A stretch of 32,125 bases of DNA from an uncultured Bdellovibrionales bacterium (lineage in GTDB: Bacteria > Bdellovibrionota > Bdellovibrionia > Bdellovibrionales > UBA1609). Location of the stretch: NCBI GenBank assembly GCA_938002015.1, contig CALLAU010000069.1, positions 1-32,125 of the forward strand, read 5' to 3'. The first letter of the stretch is position 1. Each line of letters begins with the position of its first letter. Positions 7,416-14,019 of the stretch are shown here, one piece after another. The notes under the pieces were generated by a model, which saw only the letters and a list, made by a program, of their open reading frames with translations, ran no database searches and was not told the DNA's origin. The position numbers and the translations under genes are program-made.

Positions 7416-8353
7416 TTGATAATCCCTTTATCTGAATCACAAATGTTAGTGATATACTTATTTAAATTTTTAAAATCATGAGTTTCTTTTCTTAATAAAT
7501 TTAAACATATCGGCAAGTATTCTAGGTACCTATCTGTTCCTTTAAGATTTTTAAGGCTTGCAAAGCTGCCACATGCTTTAAAGGTTCTTTGTATAAGCTG
7601 TAGCCGGTAAGAGTCTTTCCAGTTATCAAGAAGCTTAAAGTTAATGTTTTTTAAGTAAAGTTTTAATAACTTATCTGTTTCATCAATGCTTAAACTGATA
7701 TAAGAATCATGTAGTAAGCTTACCACATCATATTGCCATGGGCCCATACGAGCATCTTGAAAGTCAATAAAATACGCTTGATCATTTTTTATGATAATAT
7801 TTCTTGAATGAAAATCTCTATGACAAATTACTTTTGGAAGTGATGAAAGAGATTTACATATTTCTGATAGCTCCTTTGTTGCAGATGTGTCAGAAATTTC
7901 AAAGAGAGAGTTTAAGTGTTTAATTGCAAACTCAGCCTCCCAGAATAATTTTTCATAATCAAAGGCTCTAGAGCTTATAACTTCAACTGAGCTATTTAAG
8001 TTATGAAGTTTTGTAAGATTTAAAATGGCTTGCTCATAATATTTAAAGTACTTGTTCTCATTAAAGGCTTCTTCTAGAGAGTAGTCTGTTAAGTCTTCAA
8101 TAATAAGGAGCTTGTCTTCTTTGCTATGACTAATGATTTTAGGACAGGAGATTTGATTTTTAGTTAATAAGTTTTGAATGTCTAAAAAATCATTGATGGA
8201 TTTTTGATCATCAGAATAATCCATAAGGATATAGGTTTTATTTTCGTGATCCGTTAGTCGGTAGTAAACCCTAGAGCCAGCATCTCCGGCAAGTTTTTGA
8301 GTCTTAAAATCTGAAGTTTTCAAGAAAGAGTTTATATATGACTGCATGCTCAT
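7412..8353 (-). CDS. amgK: AmgK-like sugar kinase (aminoglycoside phosphotransferase fold)
   Basis: 313 residues with the aminoglycoside-phosphotransferase kinase fold. AmgK phosphorylates MurNAc (and GlcNAc) at C1, giving the substrate of MurU. Seen: the glycine-loop region LAGDAGSRVYYRL (21-33), IIEDLTDYSLEEAF (84-97), the catalytic loop ICHRDFHSRNIII (176-188, D180 the catalytic base) and the metal-binding segment FIDFQDARMGPWQYDVVSLL (195-214), which matches the AmgK form very closely. It is cytosolic with no membrane segment. It overlaps the MurU-like gene by four bases. The start at 8353 has no ribosome site, and a second in-frame ATG two codons on is equally possible. Confidence 0.85.
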   Translation of the reverse strand: MSMQSYINSFLKTSDFKTQKLAGDAGSRVYYRLTDHENKTYILMDYSDDQKSINDFLDIQNLLTKNQISCPKIISHSKEDKLLIIEDLTDYSLEEAFNENKYFKYYEQAILNLTKLHNLNSSVEVISSRAFDYEKLFWEAEFAIKHLNSLFEISDTSATKELSEICKSLSSLPKVICHRDFHSRNIIIKNDQAYFIDFQDARMGPWQYDVVSLLHDSYISLSIDETDKLLKLYLKNINFKLLDNWKDSYRLQLIQRTFKACGSFASLKNLKGTDRYLEYLPICLNLLRKETHDFKNLNKYITNICDSDKGIIK

Positions 8354-8374
8354 ATACTAAATATAGCACTTTAA

Positions 8375-8380
8375 ATTATA
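8375..8380 (-). promoter_or_regulatory. Candidate -10 element for amgK-murU
   Basis: On the minus strand bases 8380-8375 read TATAAT, a perfect -10, placing a start near 8368 about 15 bases before the kinase ATG. No good -35 is visible. If used, amgK-murU has its own promoter besides read-through from the gene upstream. Confidence 0.35.
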
Positions 8381-8407
8381 TAAACAATAATAGAGTATGC
8401 CTTGAGG

Positions 8408-9193
8408 CTAGTTTAGTAGACTTGTTGGTTTATATTCTTTAGCAAAAGAGTATTTTCTTTTGGCAAAGTGAACAAGAAATTCTCTTTCTTGTATGATGTT
8501 TTCTTCAACACTTTTCCAAGGAACAGAAGAGTGAATCATTAAAGAAGCCCCTTTCATTTCTGTAGGTAAAAGTGAGAAAAGAGTTATAGTGGCTCTTTGC
8601 TCTGCACTTAATTCTAGGGTTTCAGGTACATAAAGTAGAGTATTTCTTAATTCTCTTAAATCTTTAATGCTAAGTGACTGGTTATTGCTGTTAATCCATT
8701 CAGACAGATCTAGAAAGTTTGTAAAGTCATATTCAGCAAAAATATCAGAAGCTATGCGTTTTCCGTCAAGCTCACTTAAGGTTTCAATATAGATTGAAAA
8801 AGGTTTGCCATCATAATTGATATGATCAAGGCTTTGAATAAAAGATAGAGGTTGAATTTGTGATACTAATATATCTTGAACAGCATCAACAGCTTTCTTA
8901 ATACGTGCTTTAGTAATAATTTTTGAACTACTCATAATTTCTATAAACCCCCAGAACTCTTTATGGTTTCTCATAACTGGAATAAAGACTTTGCCTTCAA
9001 CTTCGATATATTCATTTCCAATGGAAAGTTTACAAAGAAGATTAAAAAAGTGAGAACTGGCATCATAAGTGCCAAGTTTAGCTTCAAGTCCTAAAACTTG
9101 TTTTAAAACTCTTAAGCACTTTAAGAGTGCTTCTTGATCTGGATTTTGATGTGTATTAAAAACAGCATCATTAGTATTTATGAGTTTTAACAT
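8408..9193 (-). CDS. Protein of unknown function upstream of amgK
   Basis: 261 residues, cytosolic by appearance: no signal peptide and no membrane helix. The middle segment (VEGKVFIPVMRNHKEFWGFI, residues about 64-84) has the look of a GAF/roadblock-like ligand-sensing sheet, and the C-terminal half is mixed alpha/beta with EREFLVHFAKRKYSFAKEY near the end. I do not recognise the family. It runs in the same direction as the AmgK-like gene with a 54-bp gap and no terminator between them, so co-transcription is likely. The sequence gives no direct clue to function; a two-component or diguanylate-type output domain is not visible. Confidence 0.65.
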   Translation of the reverse strand: MLKLINTNDAVFNTHQNPDQEALLKCLRVLKQVLGLEAKLGTYDASSHFFNLLCKLSIGNEYIEVEGKVFIPVMRNHKEFWGFIEIMSSSKIITKARIKKAVDAVQDILVSQIQPLSFIQSLDHINYDGKPFSIYIETLSELDGKRIASDIFAEYDFTNFLDLSEWINSNNQSLSIKDLRELRNTLLYVPETLELSAEQRATITLFSLLPTEMKGASLMIHSSVPWKSVEENIIQEREFLVHFAKRKYSFAKEYKPTSLLN

Positions 9194-9273
9194 AGTCGCT
9201 TACTTCATATTCCTTATTCATTTTATGTTTTAAAGGCGATCCTTTTAAATGAAAACAGCCTTAACCTAAGTTC

Positions 9274-9279
9274 TATAAT
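9274..9279 (+). promoter_or_regulatory. Candidate -10 element
   Basis: TATAAT on the plus strand, implying a start near 9286 and a 5' leader of about 240 bases before the exported-protein gene at 9526. The -35 region is poor. Confidence 0.35.
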
Positions 9280-9388
9280 AGCTAGCTCTAGATGAGAATT
9301 TTTAAATCCCTACTTGTAAAAACTCTTAGAACTGTCAAGAAAGTATCTATTTTTAAAAGGGAAAGGAGTCCCTCTAAGGATTTTAAAG

Positions 9389-9403
9389 TGACAAATTTTG
9401 TCA
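9389..9403. promoter_or_regulatory. Palindromic operator candidate, copy 1
   Basis: TGACAAATTTTGTCA is a perfect 7-1-7 inverted repeat, 122 bases before the exported-protein start at 9526. A near-identical palindrome occurs at 10410 before the next gene; both are preceded by CCTCTAA. Confidence 0.45.
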
Positions 9404-9525
9404 TTTTAAATGGAATAAAATTCATATGTAGTTTTAACTTTAAAAGTATAAAAGTAAAAAAAGTAAGTGTTTTAGTGTGAATTTCTACTAAATAGCCTTA
9501 GCACAGTGGTTGCACTTAAAATGAA

Positions 9526-10392
9526 ATGCGGTTCGTTTTCTTAGTTTTTTTATGGATATTTTCTTTTTCTGCTGTAGCAAGATTTGAAATTCCTGATCAT
9601 GTACAAGGAAGGCTTACTGAGGATGAAATCAGAGTATTTAACAGTATGAGCCCTAAAGAGATTGAAACTCTTGAAGTCTTTTATGGTAAGTATATGAACC
9701 AAGTAGAAGATAGTGTTCCTGAATATAAAAGGAAGTTGCACCAAAGGTTATTTTCTTCCATGTTTTCTTGGACTAAAAAAAGCTTACAGCGAATAGGAGG
9801 ATATGTTCATTCACTTGGCGTGACGGAATCATATATGGATGATCTTGAGTTAGCTTTTTTTAAAAATCCAAAAGCTTTTTTAAAAGAAAACTCTCTGGGT
9901 ATTTTTGCTCAAGTAGGGGTATCGTTTGCTTTTGGTGTGCCTAGAAGAGCAGTTCCTCAAAAAGGTCACTTGTTACTCGTAGGTGTGAGTATTTTCAAAG
10001 CTAAAAAGGGTGGACTAGTTATTCAATTTCATCAAGAGAGCCTGAAGCTTAAAAAACTATATACCCCAACAGTTGAGTTTACTACATTAGCTCACGCTGG
10101 TTATGAATCAGTTCGAGCAGAAAGAGGTGAGGCAATGTATTATGTTGAGCGAGAGCTTCTTCCGGCAGGTATAATACGAGGGGTCACTGAGAATGCTACT
10201 CAAGGTGCTTGGAACCCGTCACCTTTTGCATTTCCACCATACACAACCTTTACAGCCTCGAAGTATTCTGGAGATAGGCGTATTTTTTTTAGTTTAGAAA
10301 TTACGAATAGAATTGCTAGGAAGTTGCCATTTTTTAGGAAAATACTTACCTCTTTAGAAGAGCCTGTAGGTAAGTGTGCGACTTTCTTATAA
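9526..10392 (+). CDS. Exported protein of unknown function
   Basis: 288 residues with a signal peptide (MRFVFLVFLWIFSFSAVA, cleavage likely before RFEIP). The mature part begins with an acidic helical region (LTEDEIRVFNSMSPKEIETL) and continues with a beta-rich section (QVGVSFAFGVPRRA, HLLLVGVSIFKAKKGGLVIQF) that alternates hydrophobic and polar residues. The C-terminus holds a Pro/aromatic stretch AFPPYTTFTASKYSGD. Only one cysteine is present in the mature protein. No family is recognised; periplasm or outer-membrane association is a fair guess from the beta pattern. No ribosome site is evident, and an out-of-frame ATG lies five bases upstream. A shared palindrome with the next gene suggests common control. 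Confidence 0.7.
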   Translation: MRFVFLVFLWIFSFSAVARFEIPDHVQGRLTEDEIRVFNSMSPKEIETLEVFYGKYMNQVEDSVPEYKRKLHQRLFSSMFSWTKKSLQRIGGYVHSLGVTESYMDDLELAFFKNPKAFLKENSLGIFAQVGVSFAFGVPRRAVPQKGHLLLVGVSIFKAKKGGLVIQFHQESLKLKKLYTPTVEFTTLAHAGYESVRAERGEAMYYVERELLPAGIIRGVTENATQGAWNPSPFAFPPYTTFTASKYSGDRRIFFSLEITNRIARKLPFFRKILTSLEEPVGKCATFL

Positions 10393-10409
10393 AATTTAAT
10401 TCCTCTAAC

Positions 10410-10424
10410 TGACAGTTTTTGTCA
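10410..10424. promoter_or_regulatory. Palindromic operator candidate, copy 2
   Basis: TGACAGTTTTTGTCA, an inverted repeat TGACA-N5-TGTCA, differs at two central bases from the copy at 9389. It lies 102 bases before the small Cys-rich protein gene, and CCTCTAA directly precedes it as in copy 1. Confidence 0.45.
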
Positions 10425-10526
10425 AAATAGATGCCTCAAATCTAAGGTGTTAGATTATAGAGGGCATAAGTTTTGCTATACCTATACAAAGAGTAGCTAA
10501 TTCTTATGATAGAAGGAGAATAATTT

Positions 10527-10895
10527 ATGAAAATTTTAATAGCAGCACTAAGTATTTTTATGGTGTCGACGAGTTTTGCACATGACATCAATAGTTTTTG
10601 TTTAAAAGACAGCGTTGAAGAGTGTGAGGTCACGTTTTCAAACGTTTTAAAAGGAGCGGGTTGTAATATTGAAGAGGCCTATATTAACTGCAATAGTGCT
10701 TCAATTCAAAAAGGTAAAGAGGCACTTATTTGCGCGGCGATGTTTGTAGAGGGCTGTAAGGCTCCTTCAGTGGATTTATCAACTGATGAACAATCATGTT
10801 CAAATGGAAGGCTAGCTTTTCTTTCTTATGGAGATGCTGACATTAAAGCTATTTGGGATATAGACGAGATTGCTGGAGTTTGTACAGGAATTTAA
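10527..10895 (+). CDS. Small exported cysteine-rich protein
   Basis: 122 residues with a clear Sec signal peptide (MKILIAALSIFMVSTSFA, cleavage before HDINS). The mature domain of about 104 residues has eight cysteines (in FCLKD, ECEVT, GCNIE, NCNSA, ICAAM, GCKAP, SCSNG, VCTGI), enough for four disulfides, and is acidic. No family is recognised; small disulfide-bonded periplasmic or secreted proteins of this kind are common in predatory bacteria but functions are mostly unknown. A strong AGAAGGAG ribosome site lies about 6 bases before the ATG, and an intrinsic terminator follows the gene, so it is probably a one-gene transcript. Confidence 0.8.
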   Translation: MKILIAALSIFMVSTSFAHDINSFCLKDSVEECEVTFSNVLKGAGCNIEEAYINCNSASIQKGKEALICAAMFVEGCKAPSVDLSTDEQSCSNGRLAFLSYGDADIKAIWDIDEIAGVCTGI

Positions 10896-10925
10896 TATAT
10901 TAATATTAAAACATCGATCCTCAAT

Positions 10926-10957
10926 AAAAAAGGCTTAGATAAAACTAAGCCTTTTTT
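10926..10957. terminator. Bidirectional intrinsic terminator
   Basis: AAAAAAGGCTTAG (10926-10938) pairs exactly with 10945-10957 around a six-base loop. An A run on the left and a T run on the right let it serve both the Cys-rich gene (+) and the sigma-54 activator gene (-). Confidence 0.85.
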
Positions 10958-10985
10958 TGTTTAAAGATAAAAAGAATTAAAAAAG

Positions 10986-12536
10986 CTATTTAGCAATCTT
11001 TCTTTTTTCTAGTTGATACTTTTCAACTTTCATAATTAAACCAGCTCTACTGATTCCAAGCTCTTTAGCTAAACGTGATTTATTCCAGCCAGTTCTTCTT
11101 AAGCCTTCTTTAATCATTTCTCTTTCTAGTTCTTCAAGTGCATCTTTAAGTTTACCATGAACTCTTGAACCTTGAACTTTATTGCTTTTAGAAGCTTCAA
11201 CAATTTTAGGTGAAAGCATATCTAAAGTGATTTTAGTTTCTCCACCACTTAATACAATGAGTCTTTCTACTTCGTTTTGAAGCTCTCTTACGTTACCTGG
11301 CCAAGCATAGTCATAGAGTTTTTCTAAGGCTCTTTTTGTAAGAACTTTTTTAGTACCTTCTTTTTCTGATGCTTTATTTAAAAAGAACTCTGCTAAGAAA
11401 GGAATATCTTCTTTTCTGTCTTTTAAAGCAGGAACTTTTATATTAATAACGTTAAGTCTGTAATAAAGGTCTTCTCTAAATTCACCTTTTTCAACCATCT
11501 CTTTTAAGTTCTTATTTGTTGCGGCAATTACTCTAACGTTTACACGTTTTTGTTCAGTTGCTCCAACTGGAGTGAAAGTTCCTTCTTGTAAAACTCTTAA
11601 AAGCTTTACCTGCATTTGAGGAGAGGTGTCACCAATTTCATCTAGGAAGAAAGTTCCATTGTGTGCCATTTCAAAAAGGCCTTTTTTATCTTTTACAGCA
11701 CCTGTAAAAGATCCTTTAGCATGCCCAAAAAGTTCTGACTCAAGTAAATTATCATTAAAAGCTGAACAGTTTTGAATGATAAACGCTTTATCTTTTCTTG
11801 GAGAATTATAATGAATTGATTTAGCAATAAGCTCTTTACCGGTACCATTATCACCATTTACTAAAATCGTACTTTCAGCTTGCTTGATTTTATCAAGTAG
11901 GCTGTAGAGTTCTTGCATTGGCTTAGATTTACCAATCATATTGTCATACTTATATCTACTGCCTAATTCTTTATTAAGCTCATTGATTCTATTTTCTCTC
12001 ATAGTGATTTCTAAATGAAGAGTGATCACCTCTTGTCCAACAAGCTCAACAAGTTCGATAAAATGATCTCTATCACTATCATCAATTGTTTTAATTTTTG
12101 ACACTGAATTTTCAATTATATCACTGTTTAAGCCAAAAAGAGCTAAGCGTTCTCTGATTTCAACTAATTGATTGTCTGCTTTTTCTTTTAAAAAACCAGT
12201 AGCTACAACTGTTCCCATAAAATCATTTTCAATAAAGATTGGAAAAACAACCATATCAAAACCTAGAGCGTCCCATCTTTTAAGACTGTATCTATTATCA
12301 GTCATTTTTAAGTCATCAATTGATTTTTTCGTACACTCTGTAAATGACTCGACAACATTTTCTTTTTTAAAAAGTTCTAAAAGTGCAGGGTTTGAAGTAT
12401 TGTGATCAGTTAGTCCTCCAAAACGTGGATTTCCTCTATCATCAGTAAATACAACATCAACATTCCACCATGAACCAATTATATGCTTTAGTTTTCTGAT
12501 TACGTGAATATGTTCAAACTCATCCCAATTAATCAT
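10986..12536 (-). CDS. Sigma-54-dependent transcriptional activator
   Basis: 516 residues in three parts. Residues 1-170 form a sensory domain with no phospho-acceptor receiver pattern; the segment RWDALGFDMVVFPIFIENDFMGTVVATGF (in pieces, 87-115) resembles PocR/GAF-like ligand domains. Residues about 198-435 are the AAA+ domain: Walker A GDNGTGKE (228-235), a GSFTGA loop (275-280, a Ser variant of the sigma-54-contacting GAFTGA), Walker B FFLDE (296-300), and the arginine-finger region REDLYYRLNV. The C-terminus has a Fis-type helix-turn-helix (WNKSRLAKELGISRAGLIMK). It therefore remodels sigma-54 RNA polymerase in response to a ligand or partner. An AGGAG site precedes the ATG. The gene is divergent from the FIST/kinase pair and has an inverted repeat upstream. 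Confidence 0.93.
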   Translation of the reverse strand: MINWDEFEHIHVIRKLKHIIGSWWNVDVVFTDDRGNPRFGGLTDHNTSNPALLELFKKENVVESFTECTKKSIDDLKMTDNRYSLKRWDALGFDMVVFPIFIENDFMGTVVATGFLKEKADNQLVEIRERLALFGLNSDIIENSVSKIKTIDDSDRDHFIELVELVGQEVITLHLEITMRENRINELNKELGSRYKYDNMIGKSKPMQELYSLLDKIKQAESTILVNGDNGTGKELIAKSIHYNSPRKDKAFIIQNCSAFNDNLLESELFGHAKGSFTGAVKDKKGLFEMAHNGTFFLDEIGDTSPQMQVKLLRVLQEGTFTPVGATEQKRVNVRVIAATNKNLKEMVEKGEFREDLYYRLNVINIKVPALKDRKEDIPFLAEFFLNKASEKEGTKKVLTKRALEKLYDYAWPGNVRELQNEVERLIVLSGGETKITLDMLSPKIVEASKSNKVQGSRVHGKLKDALEELEREMIKEGLRRTGWNKSRLAKELGISRAGLIMKVEKYQLEKRKIAK

Positions 12537-12855
12537 CTCTTCTTATCTCCTAATTAAAATAAAGTGTAAAAAAGTCTTACATACCTATCGTCTAAATTTT
12601 TGACAACTTGAGAGAGAGTGAGAAATTTTTAGACGATACTAGACCAAAGTGCCTTAAATTTCTATTTCTGAATGTAAATTAATTTTTATTGATATTTCTA
12701 AAAAAAATCCATAAACATCTTAAATATGTATCTTTAGTATCATTTACTTTCCGCTACAGCACAGCAATAGGAAATGTAAAGAATAGTTTTACTTGAAAGT
12801 CCCCTGATGGCATCCGATCAAAAATTGGTTATGAAAATAAAGAGAGGTCACCTCA
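12537..12855. other. Intergenic region between activator and FIST gene
   Basis: About 320 bases, AT-rich. It holds the inverted repeat at 12587-12637 and the ribosome site of the FIST frame at its right end. I looked for a -24/-12 sigma-54 promoter (TGGC-N-TTGC spacing) on both strands and found none that fits; TGGCAT at about 12808 lacks the downstream TGC. Confidence 0.5.
12587..12637. promoter_or_regulatory. Inverted repeat upstream of the sigma-54 activator
   Basis: ATCGTCTAAA (12587-12596) and its exact reverse complement TTTAGACGAT (12628-12637) are 31 bases apart, 51 bases upstream of the activator start. The distance suits a two-site operator bound by a dimeric DNA-binding protein, possibly the activator itself. 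Confidence 0.45.
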
Positions 12856-12861
12856 ATGTAA
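12841..12861 (+). promoter_or_regulatory. Ribosome site followed by an ATG-TAA start-stop
   Basis: AGAGAGGT (12841-12848), a seven-base spacer, then ATG (12856-12858) directly followed by TAA (12859-12861). The frame continues open after the TAA into the FIST protein. The ribosome site and the surrounding arms GAGGT-C-ACCTC make this the natural start of the gene, yet the second codon is a stop. Confidence 0.6.
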
Positions 12862-12924
12862 GTAAAAAGCTTTAGTTACTCATTAAAAACAAAAGAATGG
12901 AAGGGCCTTGAAGAATGTTCAAGA

Positions 12925-14019
12925 ATGGACTCTAGAAATACCTTGGTTAGTATGTTTTGTTCACCAGTCTTTTATAAAAGCAAGGAGCTGTTTGAAACTA
13001 TTAGGGTTAAATTTCCAGACTCACATATTATAGGCTGCTCGACATCAGGTGAAATTTTAGATGGTGAAGTTTTAGATGGCTCAATAAGTTGTAAAGTTAT
13101 GAAGATGGAAAGATCAAATATCAAAAGCGAACTTCTTGTTCTTGATGAGTTTAAAGATAATAAGCATCTAGGATACGAACTAAGTGCTCGCTTGGAAAAA
13201 GATGACTTAAAAGCTGTTCTGGTTATATCTGACGGTTTAAATGTTGATGGTAGTGCTCTTTGTCTGGGTTTGAGTGAAAACTTTCGAAATAACGTAAAGG
13301 TTATTGGAGGCATGGCAGGAGATGGACAATCCTTTGATAAAACTTGGCTAGTATATAAGGGTAAGATTATTGAATCTGGTGTAGTTGGCGTTGGGTTTTA
13401 TGGTAAAAACCTTGAAGTTAATAACTCATCAGGGGGTGGCTGGGAAGAGTTCGGGCCTGAGCGAATTATTACAAAGAGTTCGGGTAATGTATTATTTGAA
13501 ATTAATGATACTCCAGCCTTAGATTTATATAAAAAATACTTAGGAGATAAGTCATCTGACCTGCCGGTAAGCGGACTTTTTTATCCTTTGCAAATCAGAA
13601 AAAGCAGCTCAGATACTAATAAGCTTGTAAGAACTTTATTAGCAATTGATGAAAAAACGAAGTCTTTAACTTTTGCGGGATCTATGCCAGAGGGTCATTA
13701 TGTGCAGCTTATGTATGCGAACAATGATAAGCTAATTCAGGCTGCATCCGAAGCAGGTGCGAATATCTATCATCCAGAGATACCAATGAATAAGGAACAA
13801 TCAGCTATTTTTGTAGTAAGTTGCGTTGGGCGAAGATTAGTTTTAGGTGAGAGAGTGGAAGAAGAAATTGAAGCCGTATCAGAGGCTTATTCTATCGATT
13901 TGAGTATGATAGGTTTTTACTCTTATGGCGAAATAGGTGTTTCAACAGAAGACAAGGCTTGTGAGTTGCACAATCAATCCATAACAATGATGTCCCTTAC
14001 GGAGAAGGAAGCGGCATGA
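12925..14019 (+). CDS. FIST-domain sensory protein
   Basis: 364 residues from the first usable in-frame ATG. FIST proteins are cytosolic ligand-binding sensors that feed two-component kinases. Seen: FCSPVFYKSKELFETIR near 11, IIGCSTSGEILDGEVLDGSI (35-54), VIGGMAGDGQSFDKTWLVY near 127, GVVGVGFYG near 150, and FIST-C features near the end (IFVVSCVGRRLVLGER and IGFYSYGEIG). The frame is open for 21 more codons upstream (VKSFSYSLKTKEWKGLEECS), which look like the first strand and helix of the FIST domain, back to a TAA that directly follows a well-placed ATG at 12856. The 12925 start has only a weak ribosome site and would trim the fold. Its stop overlaps the kinase start by four bases. Confidence 0.85.
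   Translation: MDSRNTLVSMFCSPVFYKSKELFETIRVKFPDSHIIGCSTSGEILDGEVLDGSISCKVMKMERSNIKSELLVLDEFKDNKHLGYELSARLEKDDLKAVLVISDGLNVDGSALCLGLSENFRNNVKVIGGMAGDGQSFDKTWLVYKGKIIESGVVGVGFYGKNLEVNNSSGGGWEEFGPERIITKSSGNVLFEINDTPALDLYKKYLGDKSSDLPVSGLFYPLQIRKSSSDTNKLVRTLLAIDEKTKSLTFAGSMPEGHYVQLMYANNDKLIQAASEAGANIYHPEIPMNKEQSAIFVVSCVGRRLVLGERVEEEIEAVSEAYSIDLSMIGFYSYGEIGVSTEDKACELHNQSITMMSLTEKEAA

Larger units (their letters stand above)
9194..9525. other. Intergenic region with promoter and palindrome
   Basis: 332 bases separating divergent genes. It contains a perfect TATAAT at 9274-9279 (+) without a good -35, and a 15-bp palindrome at 9389-9403. A 62-codon frame (9292-9480) is very basic and lacks a ribosome site; I do not call it a gene. 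No RNA structure stands out. Confidence 0.5.

Noticed and set aside
9292..9480. 62-codon frame in the gap before the exported-protein gene
   Set aside because: Very basic, no ribosome site, no recognisable fold, and it runs through the palindrome at 9389. The nearby TATAAT leaves a small chance that it is a leader ORF.
10442..10633. Minus-strand 63-codon frame over the start of the Cys-rich gene
   Set aside because: Antisense to a gene with signal peptide and strong ribosome site; composition not protein-like.
12770..12850. Sigma-54 -24/-12 promoter for the FIST/kinase operon
   Set aside because: TGGCAT is present near 12808 but no TTGC follows at the right spacing.
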